This document shows, piece after piece, positions 16,796 to 24,994 of a stretch of 64,000 nucleotides of DNA (positions are counted from its first letter, which is position 1; each line of letters begins with the position of its first letter). Source of the DNA: Embiotoca jacksoni. Its lineage: Eukaryota > Chordata > Actinopteri > Embiotocidae. The notes beneath the pieces were generated by a model. The model made no database searches, was not told where the DNA came from, and saw only the letters and a list, made by a program, of their open reading frames with translations. Made by a program: the position numbers and the translations under genes. The DNA is taken from positions 448,501 through 512,500 of the forward strand of contig JAKOON010000081.1 of assembly GCA_022577435.1 (NCBI GenBank), given 5' to 3'.

Positions 16796-18002
16796 GTACA
16801 CCAGCAGAGACACTTTTACACCAACAGAGACACCTTTACACCAGCAGATACACATTTACACCAACAGAGACACTTCTACACCAGCAGAGACACATTTACA
16901 CCAACAGACACTTTTACACCAACAGAGAAACCTTTACACCTGGAGACACACTTACACCAACAGAGACACTTTTACACCAGCAGACACATCTTTACATCAA
17001 CAGATACACTTTTACACCAGCAGACACTTTTACACCCACAGAGATAATTGTACACCAACAGAGACACCTTTACACCAGCAGAGACACCTTTCCACCAACA
17101 GAGACACCTTTACAACATCAGAGACACCTTTACACCAGTAGAGACACCGTTACACCAACAGAGACACCTTTACACCAGCAGAGACATCTTTACACTAACA
17201 GAGATACCTTTACAACAGCAGAGACACCTTTAAACCAGCTGAGACTCTTTTACACCAACAGAGACACCTTTACACCCACAGAGCCACTTTTACACCAACA
17301 GCGACACCTTTACAACAGCAGAGACAACTTTACACCAGCAGAGACACCTTTACACCCACAGAGACACCTTTACACCAGCAGAGACACTTTTACACCAACA
17401 GAGACACCTTTACACCAACAGAGACACCTTTACACCAGTTGAGACACCTTTATACCAACAGAGACACTTTTACACCAGCAGAGACACTTTTACACCAACA
17501 GACACCTGTACACCAACAGAGACACCTTTACACCCACTGAGACACCTTTACACCCACAGAGACACTTTTACACCAACAGAGACACCTTTACACCAACAGA
17601 GACACTTTTACACCCACTGAGACACCTTTACATCCACAGAGACACTTTTACACCAGCAGAGACACCTTTACACCAGGTGAAACACTTTTACACCAACAGA
17701 GACACCTTTAAACCAGCAGAGACACCTTTACAGCATCAGAGACACTTTTACACCAGCAGAGACACCTTTACACCCACAGAGACACTTTTACACCAACAGA
17801 GACACCTTTAAACCAGCAGAGACACCTTTACACCAGCTGAGACAGTTTTACACCAACAGAGACACCTTTGCACCAACAGAGACACTTTTACACCAACAGA
17901 GACACCTTTACACCAACAGAGACACTTTTACACCAACAGCAAAGTCCGTTCAATAACTCCTTCTTTATCGGGTCCTTCATCCTCATCTGCCAATCGCATC
18001 CT

Positions 18003-18166
18003 CAGGTCAGAGAACCAATCAGAGAACCAATGATAGAACCAATTAGAGAACTAGTCAGAGAACCATGGAGTCCTCTGGTCAGAGAACCAATCAGAGAACC
18101 AATCAGAGAACCATTCAGAGAACCATTCAGAGAACCATTCCGAGAACCATGGAGTCCTCAGGTAAT
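18003..18166. repeat. 12-bp minisatellite (AGAGAACCAATC)
   Basis: About 12 imperfect copies of AGAGAACCAATC or AGAGAACCATTC are interrupted by two copies of a GGAGTCCTC spacer. The array sits about 60 bp after the end of the 20-bp array. An open frame at 17868-18188 reads through it as an REPIREP-type repeat and is not considered coding. Confidence 0.85.
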
Positions 18167-18189
18167 TGGACCATGCCAGCTCTACTGAT

Positions 18190-19330
18190 CAGCCTCAGTG
18201 TTCCCTCCACACCTCGATGACCTCCCTGTAACATATTTCTGTCTTTAGATTATAACTGCAGTAAAAGTTCAGTCATGATTCAGAGAACTTTTCCTTAAGA
18301 TCCTCCAGAAGGAATAAAAATCCATCAGTGAATCCTGAAGTTCTGGATCCTCAGTCACAGACCAGCAGAACCTGAACCTTCTCAGATCCACCATGAGTCT
18401 GGTTTATAACAAACACCTGAATCCACTGATGTTAGACAGATGTTTGGACAGATATTAACTGAGAAGAGAGGAGGAGGTGCCACTGATCAAACAGCTGATA
18501 TGAATTATTGATCAGAACATTATTGATAAGTAGAACTGGTGACAAACGTCCAGGGGAGGACGACATGATGATAATCCGACCACCGTCTCTGATGTCCACT
18601 AAACCATGATAACCATTTAATATCACACACATGAAACCTTCAGAAGAGTTTTGCATCAGTCTGATAATCCTGTGTTTCTGAAACATTTGAGTTATTTTTA
18701 CTGAACATGATTTCAGCCTGTTTCAACACATCCTGATGCAGCAGACATAATATGTTTGACCAAACACAGCAGATCCTGCTGTTTCTTCACATGATGTTCA
18801 CACACAGTTTTATTAAATAATAATGAGTGTGTGAAGACCAGGAAGAGAAAACACTTATCAGGACATCAGGATCTCCAAAATATAAAACCAGAGCGAATGT
18901 CATCTTAAAATGTCAATAGAAGAATCTAACTTTTAAAAGAAAGATAAACATCCTGCTAAACTGTAAATACAAAATGTTGTCGTTGCTGTTAGAAATCTTT
19001 TAAATTCATATTTTTACATTAAAAATGATTCCGTTTGCATTTTCAGTTCATTATATTTATTAAAATGAAGTTTTTAAACGTGTTTAAATTTAAAAATGAA
19101 ACAAACATCTGCTGTGTGTTTTATTCGGTTTGTTCAGAAGCTGCAGTTAAAATAAATAGTTGTGATTTTCACTTGATGACGTAGTGATTAGAGGAGATCA
19201 ATACATCTCCAATCACTGAAGATGAAGATGAAGATGAAGATGAGTCATGCTGCTGCTTTTCCTCTCCATCTCCCTTCACCATATATCGTGTGAATGGGAG
19301 TGTTTGGTTGAGGCAGCGGGGGGGAGAGGG
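18190..19330. other. unique AT-rich sequence, pax7 intron 4
   Basis: Complex, non-repetitive, AT-rich DNA. A minus-strand ORF at 18686-18432 has no recognisable domain and no homeodomain motif. I see no exon, RNA gene or mobile element here. Confidence 0.6.
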
Positions 19331-19339
19331 GAGGTTAAT

Positions 19340-19620
19340 CCCAGTTTAATACACGGATGCTCAGCCCGGGACCGAGGCTGTGATGATTGTGTTATCGCCA
19401 GCCAACATTTGGGTCGCCTTCAATTTAAAGCAGGCATAGTGTGTGTGAGAGAGTGGAGCCGGAGCGGGCGAGCGAGGTTGCCCGGGGGAACGTGTTATTA
19501 ATAGCTGCGGCCGTAAAGCTGCTTCCTGTCACCTCCACCCGCCTCGTCACTGTCCAGCGGCTCCTCTTTAAACCGGGCTGGACTCCAGAACCAGCGCTAA
19601 CATGCAGGTTCTGCATATCT
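19340..19620. promoter_or_regulatory. candidate conserved noncoding element 1 in pax7 intron 4
   Basis: This is a GC-richer, high-complexity island with clear edges in AT-rich flanks. It contains homeodomain-like cores (GTTATTAATAG around 19495) and is free of simple repeats. Pax7 introns in vertebrates are known to carry enhancers. The assignment rests only on composition and context. Short overlapping ORFs on both strands look incidental. Confidence 0.35.
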
Positions 19621-19624
19621 TAGA

Positions 19625-20635
19625 GGAACAGAGGTCTCTGCACACTGATGGACGCTGAGAGGACAGCAGTCATCGCAGGTCTGCATTAAACCTGACAAAT
19701 GAAATGGGTTTTCATACCTATAAGGGCCAAATATATACACAAGGATTTTAGAATATGTTTACAAAGGTTTCATATGTATAAAATACGTATAAAAATGTGA
19801 TGATCCTCTGCAGCTTCTCATTCATAGTTTTCATTAACAACATGTGCTGTAAACTGGGAGGACATCTGTCATTATTGTTCTGAATTTTCTGGATTAAACT
19901 CCAGAAATTAAATGTGTTTTCATCTGAGAGGCCAAATATATTTTATATTTTATAATTCAAAGGATTCATGCACAAAAAATATGATGCATACTCTGCAGCT
20001 TCTCATTTATATATTTCCCAAACATTAATAATGTGTGCAGATGTGCTGTAAACTGTTATATATCAGCTCTGTAAGAAATAGAAATGCATGTGATATTATT
20101 ATTATTATCATTATTTATAATTCTCTTATAACGCATCTTCTTTCATTGTCTTTTATGAGTGTTTGTAAAATATTTTGTGATATAAATTTGACTGCTTTGT
20201 AGGGTTGGTTGTCAAAAAATAGGAGAATATGATGTCATGATTCAGAATATAGTGAAACTGTAAACAACATCATGATGTTTTAAATCTAATAAAGTTGTGA
20301 GAGAATAAAGAACTCAAAAACGTGCAGAAATCTGAGAACAAACAAGCTGACTTTTTTTGAAATCATCAGTCGCTGTGACATTAAACATTCTGACAGTAAA
20401 CTTCATCCACAGCAAAGATTTCCCACAAATCTTTGCATGAAAACTTTTCATTAAAACCAGCACAAACTGAATCCTGCCGAGATCTCCAGCGTGGTGTTTC
20501 TGCTTTGTATCTGGTGCTGTGGTGTCACGTGAACGTGGAAGCAGCAGAACAAACGTCACTCCTCATTCATTCAGCCTCCTCACATCCAAAAAAAACACAA
20601 ACAAATGAAATGAATATTTAAAAATACAATCTAAA
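19625..20635. other. unique AT-rich sequence, pax7 intron 4
   Basis: Non-repetitive AT-rich sequence. Short ORFs at 20314-20559 (minus) and 20433-20621 (plus) overlap antiparallel and show no domain. Nothing else is recognised. Confidence 0.55.
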
Positions 20636-20639
20636 CAAC

Positions 20640-20945
20640 GGCAGCGAGGCCCTGAAATCTGCAGAATTTACGCTGCGGGCTTCACACCATGAAGGAGCCT
20701 CTGAAAGATGAAAGTGAAAAGAAATAAAAGGCTCAATTTAATCTGCTTTAAAGCTGCTGAACAGAACGATGTGCCTGGAAGTGAGAGTGAGGGCTGATAG
20801 GGGATAAATATATTTCTTAGCATGCCTTCCAGCTATTACACCCGCTCCCATTCAACACGCAGCGCTTTCATTACCAGCTGTAATAGGCTAAGTCTTCAAA
20901 TTATCAAGTGGCAGGCCGGATGACAGAGACACACTCGGCTTATCT
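20640..20945. promoter_or_regulatory. candidate conserved noncoding element 2 in pax7 intron 4
   Basis: High-complexity sequence with the look of a vertebrate enhancer. It has a CAGCTG E-box at 20875-20880 within TTACCAGCTGTAATA, GATAAATATATT-type motifs, and an ATTATCAAGTGG stretch. CAGCTG is a class of E-box bound by myogenic bHLH factors, and pax7 is a muscle-progenitor gene, so the context fits. No conservation could be tested. Confidence 0.38.
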
Positions 20946-21304
20946 TCTCCTGATGTAGAGGAGGACTGAGACACAGAGACATCAGGTCCTCTGATCACAC
21001 AGACGATGTCCGATCAGAGGGACACGGGGACGCCAGCGTGGTGGATGCATCCAGCCACAAACAAACAAACAAACAAACATCCACCCCCATCATCATGAGG
21101 AAGGATTTCAAATGAAATCAAATTAATTCTTTAAAAAGCATCTAAAATTCCACATGATTTTTGCTATAAAATAACTTTAATAAATTATTTCATTATCATA
21201 CAGACATTAAGTTTATTTTTCTCTTGTTGTCAGAGAAACACTGGAAATAAAATCGTTTCTAGATTTAATTCAGAGGATGTTTCAGAGTGAACGACGTCCC
21301 CTGT

Positions 21305-21356
21305 GCCCCCCCCCCCCCGCCCCTCCCCCTCCCCTTGAACCCCTCCTCCCGTCCCC
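21305..21356 (-). other. poly-C/C-rich tract; G-quadruplex-capable on the pax7 sense strand
   Basis: The plus strand has a run of 13 C followed by C-rich blocks. The minus (pax7 transcript) strand therefore carries many GGG/GGGG runs separated by 1-6 nt. It starts about 220 nt downstream of the exon 4 donor, in intron 4. The G4 potential is inferred from the run pattern. Confidence 0.6.
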
Positions 21357-21364
21357 TGTGTCCC

Positions 21365-21535
21365 CGTCAGACCTCTAATTGAAATGGACTGGCGCATCGT
21401 TCCTCCGTTTATCGGCCCACAGGCCGCGCTGCTCCGCTGCATTAATAATGCAGAGCTGCAGGGACGCGCTGCACGGCGGGAAACCCTCCGCGACAAAACG
21501 CTCATTACAGACCGTTTATCTCACACAGGAGCCCG
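21365..21535. promoter_or_regulatory. candidate conserved noncoding element 3, close to pax7 exon 4
   Basis: High-complexity block starting about 40 bp from exon 4 on its intronic side. It includes CTAATTGAAAT and an inverted repeat TGCATT-AAT-AATGCA at 21438-21452 with ATTA homeodomain cores. Three overlapping short ORFs (21379 plus, 21384 plus, 21505 minus) exist only because the exon and this block are GC-rich. Confidence 0.35.
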
Positions 21536-21575
21536 GCAGTCGGCCGGCCGGGCTCTCCGCGGGCCGCGGGCCTAC

Positions 21576-21704
21576 CTTTGTCTCCGAGGATGCCGTCGAT
21601 GCTGTGTTTGGTTTTCTTCTCTCCATCTTCATCCTTCTTATCGAACTCCTCCTCCTCATCCTTCTTCCCGAAACGAGCTCTGAGGACCCGGCTGATGGAG
21701 CTCA
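21576..21704 (-). CDS. pax7: pax7 coding exon 4 (end of paired domain, acidic linker, octapeptide)
   Basis: 129 bp. Encodes VSSISRVLRARFGKK, an acidic/lysine linker, then HSIDGILGDK. Acceptor CCGCAG|TGAGC, donor CAAAG|GTAGGC. It ends in phase 1, as expected before the homeodomain exon. Confidence 0.94.
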
Positions 21705-22346
21705 CTGCGGCACACAGGCGGCTTCATCAGGACCACAATAATAATAACAATAATAACAATAATAATAATGTTTATACCTGCTCATTATAAATAAAGGTTG
21801 AATAAAAAGCAGCTTACCAGAGGAGGCCTCACCTGAAGGGACTGAGCTTCTGTCACACACCCCGTCCTTCAGCAGCTTGTCCCGGATCTCCCAGCTGAAC
21901 ATACCGGGGTTGTCCCGTTTATACTCCTCTATCCGCTTCTCCACATCCGGCGTGGCTACCTGCTGCTGGTGGACCGGCAGCACGAGACACAAGGACACAC
22001 AAACACACAAAGACACAAAGACAGAGGAATCATTCAATGAAATATCCATTTGATTTATTCTGTCCTATTTTGTATTTATTTATAATAACATATATAGGCC
22101 TATGTAGCCCATACAATATTCATTTTATATTTATAAGCCAATATATTACAGCATTAAATTATATATGAGCATTAAATTGACTTAATTAACTGGACCTATA
22201 GGCCTACAAATTACAATTATCTGTCAGTAAATTTATTATTATGATTATTAGCCTATTATTGTTGTGATTATTTTTTAAATTATTATATTGTTGTAATTGT
22301 CCTCCCCTCGTGTCTCATCCTGAGCTTGCAGCTTCCGATCAGTTAA

Positions 22347-22382
<36 letters not shown>

Positions 22383-23475
22383 TTTATGGTTATTTGTATT
22401 AAATGTAGGCCTATTGCTATGATGATGATTATTATTATTACTATTATTGTTGTGATTATTTGTATTATTATTATTATCATCATTATTTCTCACCCTGGGC
22501 TTGCTGCCTCCAATCAGTTAATTCAGGCCTATTACTATAATTATTATTATAGTTGTGATTATTGTTATGATTATGATTATTATATCTCACCCTGGGCTTG
22601 CTGCCTCCGATGGCCCCGGGTCGGATGGAGCCGGTCTCCTGGTAGCGGCACAGGATCTTGGACACGCAGCCGTGGGAGACGCGCAGCTGGCGGGAGATGA
22701 CGCAGGGCCGGATCCCGTGGTGGGCCATCTCCACGATCTTGTGCCGGATATGGTTGGGCAGCGGGCGGCCGTTGATGAAGACCCCTCCGAGCTGGTTGAC
22801 CCGTCCCTGTCCCAGAGGAGTGGACACTGTGGGGGACAGAGAGGACGGTCAGATGGACACCTCCTGTTTCACTGTCTCCTCAGTGAGATGCTGTCTTACA
22901 CATATAATAATAATAATACTACAGATTATTATTCCAGGTCACAGCTGCAGGACCCTGAAGGTGAGGAGACTTCTTATCAGTCCAGATGTTCACTGATTCT
23001 CTGATTCTCCGGGTTTTATTTGATTTTCAGAAAATGTCAAAAAAGGTTGTGGATTTTAACAGATTTTTAATCCCGTCCAAACAATCACTAATGGTTTAAT
23101 TTACCTGCTTTTACTTTAAAAAATAATATTTTATAAAAGGAGCTAATATTATGACCACGTTGTATTTTTTTTTTAAAGCTCTAAATGTATTTGAAATCCC
23201 AGAGAAAGTTAAAGCCGCCGATCTCCGGGCCGCCGGTCGGCCTGCTGCCGGGCCCTGCTGCCTGTTTCCCGGCTGAAGCTCCTCCAGGTGTCTCGTTAAA
23301 GGTGTCCTGTGTAGGTCGGAGGGCCCAGCCGTGTCCCCGACTGTCCCCCGGCTGTCCCCCAGCCGTTCCCCCGGCTGTCCCACGGCCTACCTTCGAGAGG
23401 GAATCCGGTGCGTGGATAGTTCTGTCCGGGAGCCGGGCGCATCATCCGCGGTACCGATCCATGCAGCGATGACAT
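21576..23475 (-). CDS. pax7: pax7 paired-box transcription factor, N-terminal part (coding exons 1-4 of a longer gene)
   Basis: Nuclear DNA-binding regulator of neural crest and muscle progenitors. Joined exons (23475-23391, 22826-22591, 21962-21833, 21704-21576) give 193 codons plus one base. The N-terminus is VPRMMRPAPGQNYPRTGFPL (residues 9-28). The paired domain runs from about residue 34 (GQGRVNQLGGVF) to about 159 (SSISRVLR). The octapeptide HSIDGILG, known in the family as a Groucho-interaction motif, is at about 184-191. PAX7 rather than PAX3 is indicated by GGSKPR, QVATPDVEK and GILGDKG. All introns have GT-AG ends, and exon sizes of 85, 236 and 130 bp match PAX3/7 structure. Human PAX7 starts MAALPGT where this starts MSSLHGS. 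The homeodomain, the C-terminal region and the remaining exons are not in the window and must lie left of position 1. Which teleost paralogue (a or b) it is cannot be decided here. Confidence 0.96.
21833..21962 (-). CDS. pax7: pax7 coding exon 3 (C-terminal paired subdomain), with tandem alternative splice sites
   Basis: 130 bp when the leading CAG (Gln) is included. Encodes QVATPDVEKRIEEYKRDNPG through DGVCDRSSVPS. The acceptor is a CAGCAGCAG run, so exon starts at 21965, 21962 or 21959 are possible. The primary donor is TTCAG|GTGAGG at 21832, and a second donor TCTG|GTAAGC lies 15 nt on (exon end 21818), adding five residues, GEASS, in frame. Mammalian PAX7 and PAX3 have known Q+/- isoforms, and PAX7 has a GL+/- isoform, at these two junctions. 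Confidence 0.93.
22340..22590. repeat. ATT microsatellites in pax7 intron 2
   Basis: (ATT)n runs at about 22340-22386, 22425-22445 and 22465-22490, plus diverged ATT-rich sequence up to the exon 2 donor. A further (AAT)n tract lies at 21736-21769 in intron 3. Two passages around 22495-22525 and 22588-22620 share CACCCTGGGCTTGCTGCCTCC, so the exon 2/donor region is partly duplicated inside intron 2. Confidence 0.8.
22591..22826 (-). CDS. pax7: pax7 coding exon 2 (N-terminal paired subdomain)
   Basis: 236 bp, the canonical PAX3/7 exon 2 size. It begins VSTPLGQGRVNQLGG and ends GAIGGSKPR. Acceptor CCCACAG|TGTCC, donor CCAGG|GTGAGA. It encodes the beta hairpin and the first helix-turn-helix of the paired domain. 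Confidence 0.96.
22840..23389. other. pax7 intron 1
   Basis: A 564-bp intron between exon 1 (donor at 23390) and exon 2 (acceptor at 22827). The exon-1-proximal 200 bp is GC-rich (CpG-island-like) and the middle is AT-rich. No repeat array and no further exon is seen. Confidence 0.7.
23391..23475 (-). CDS. pax7: pax7 coding exon 1
   Basis: 85 bp: 28 codons plus the first base of the next codon. It starts at ATG 23475, because downstream residues VPRMMRPAPGQNYPR align with PAX7 in this frame. An ATG at 23483 is out of frame. The donor is GAAG|GTAGGC at 23390-23389. Confidence 0.94.
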
Positions 23476-23499
23476 GGTACCATGAAAACTAACGAAAAG

Positions 23500-23885
23500 A
23501 GACCAAAAGAGAACGGAACCAAAAGGACGGACTCGGGTCAGAAAGATGTCCGGTTCAGGTGCGGGCTACACGTGGCCCGGAGGAGGAGGGGGGGGTCTGC
23601 AGGTCCGAGTGGCGGGGAACCGGGAGGTGAAAAGGGGACATGAAGCCCCGCAGCTGCTCCGGAGGTTCGGCTGTTGGGACGGCGGGAGTTCCTCCCTCTG
23701 GTCACTATCAGTGTGTCTGAGATATTTAACCGCTGTGAAGGCTGCGGGACTTTGACGGATCCCGCACAAGTGTGGACCGGGCGGGCTCCGGAGGGGACGG
23801 GGCGCGCGCACCGATAGGTTCTTAAAACCTCCTCTTATTCGAGGGGGAGAAGAGCCAACAAGTTGGAGCAGCCAATGGGAGCCGA
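23500..23885 (-). promoter_or_regulatory. pax7: probable pax7 promoter / 5' UTR region
   Basis: GC- and CpG-rich DNA directly upstream of the pax7 ATG. On the sense (minus) strand a TATA-like GTTAAATATC lies at 23730-23721. A GGGCGGG box is near 23779 and a CCAAT motif is at 23872-23876 (plus strand). No transcription start can be read from the sequence, so the core promoter position is an inference. Confidence 0.45.
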
Positions 23886-23888
23886 GGA

Positions 23889-23907
23889 TCAGGACCCACA
23901 CACACAC

Positions 23908-23956
<49 letters not shown>

Positions 23957-24297
23957 CTCAGCACTACACACACACAAACACTCAGCACTACACACACACT
24001 ACACACACACTACACACACACTACACACACACTACACACACACTACACACCACACTACACACACACTACACACACACTACACACACACTACACACCACAC
24101 TACACACACACTACACACCACACTACACACCACACTACACACACACTACACACACACTACACACCACACTACACACACACTACACACACACTACACACAC
24201 ACTACACACCACACTACACACACACTACACACACACTACACACCACACTACACACACACTACACACACACTACACACACACTACACACCACACAAAC
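23889..24297. repeat. CA-rich array with CTACACACAC units upstream of pax7
   Basis: A pure (CA)n run at 23895-23953 leads into ~9-10-bp units CTACACACAC and CTACACAC. It spans about 415-820 bp upstream of the pax7 start codon. The 145-codon HYTHTTHTLH-type ORF is an artefact. Confidence 0.93.
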
Positions 24298-24990
24298 TGA
24301 GAGGCCGCTGCCTCCATACCGCCGCCAGCACGTGACACCGGCCGGACCCGGAGCAGGAACACCTGTCAGACATGCTCCAATCAGAGCTCGTGAGGGAGCA
24401 GACAGATGTTTGATGATGCTGTGGTCCACAGCTGGAGCCTCTCTGACGGCTGTCGACATGACAACAGACTCAACATAATAATTACTGACTGGAAGAAAAA
24501 TACAAATGAAGAAGACATTTTTAAAAAGCTCTGCTGGTCTCCTCCATTCCTTCCCGCGCTCTCACAGCACGACGCACACTGATATTACCGAGAATTTACG
24601 GTAGAAAGGAGATGCCGCAAAGCCCGGTAAAATTCATGGAAGGATATTTCGTATATAATATTATTTTTATTGAATTATAAAATTTATTTAAAAATCCTTA
24701 ATGTTATATGTTGGTATAAAGGTTAGTGTGTATTTTTTGATTTATTTATGCTATAAATGATATATATATAGACATATATATATATATATATGTCTATATA
24801 TAGATAAATAGTATCTACATATATACAGATTGATAGGTAGATCATCTGTGAATTGCCTAATTGATCATACAAATGACATAATAATGTGTCCAATTATTCA
24901 ATCACTCGACATGATATTTTCTTGTGTTTCCACATGAGGATATCATGTCATAACATTAAATACTGAAACACTGAGAAAAAAAAAGAAAAA
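24298..24990. other. distal upstream region of pax7
   Basis: 24300-24460 is high-complexity and GC-rich, with a CACGTG E-box near 24330 and a CCAAT motif near 24378, so it may be regulatory. 24460-24990 is AT-rich and contains the AT palindrome noted separately. No gene seen. Confidence 0.45.
24760..24802. repeat. AT-rich hairpin palindrome
   Basis: Arms TATATATAGACATATA and TATATGTCTATATATA flank a TA-repeat centre. It could extrude as a cruciform. No target-site duplication or terminal motif identifies it as a MITE. Confidence 0.7.
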
Positions 24991-24994
24991 TGTT

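Larger units (their letters stand above)
1..17940. repeat. ~17.9 kb tandem array of a 20-bp unit (pax7 intron 4)
   Basis: A typical unit is AGAGACACTTTTACACCAAC, with variants at a few positions (CCT for CTT, AGC for AAC, CCC for CCA). That gives roughly 890 copies without a unique interruption. Occasional units are shortened (e.g. AGCAGACAC), which shifts the phase. Because 20 is not a multiple of 3, the plus-strand translation repeats every 20 residues (RHFYTNRDTFTPAETLLHQQ-like) and stops are rare, so many spurious ORFs of 60-315 codons appear. Kilobase blocks recur nearly identically: 1664-2116 recurs at 8744 and 10608, 2488-3435 recurs at 11432 and 14214, and 5001-5260 recurs at 7112 and 16767. 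The array runs off the left edge. It lies downstream of pax7 exon 4 and no homeodomain exon is seen, so I place it in pax7 intron 4 (inference). Confidence 0.97.

Noticed and set aside
219..17233. About 20 plus-strand ORFs of 60-315 codons with RHFYTNRDTFTPAET repeats
   Set aside because: They are translations of the 20-bp array with exactly the expected 20-residue period. There is no start context, no composition change at ORF edges and no domain.
1..17940. Possible centromere or telomere satellite
   Set aside because: No telomeric TTAGGG array and no other centromere sign. The array sits between exons of an apparently normal gene, so a locus-specific intronic array is the simpler reading.
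18432..20621. Short ORFs as pax7 exons or a novel gene
   Set aside because: No homeodomain or PAX7 C-terminal motif (e.g. WFSNRRARWRK) in any frame and no matching splice phase.
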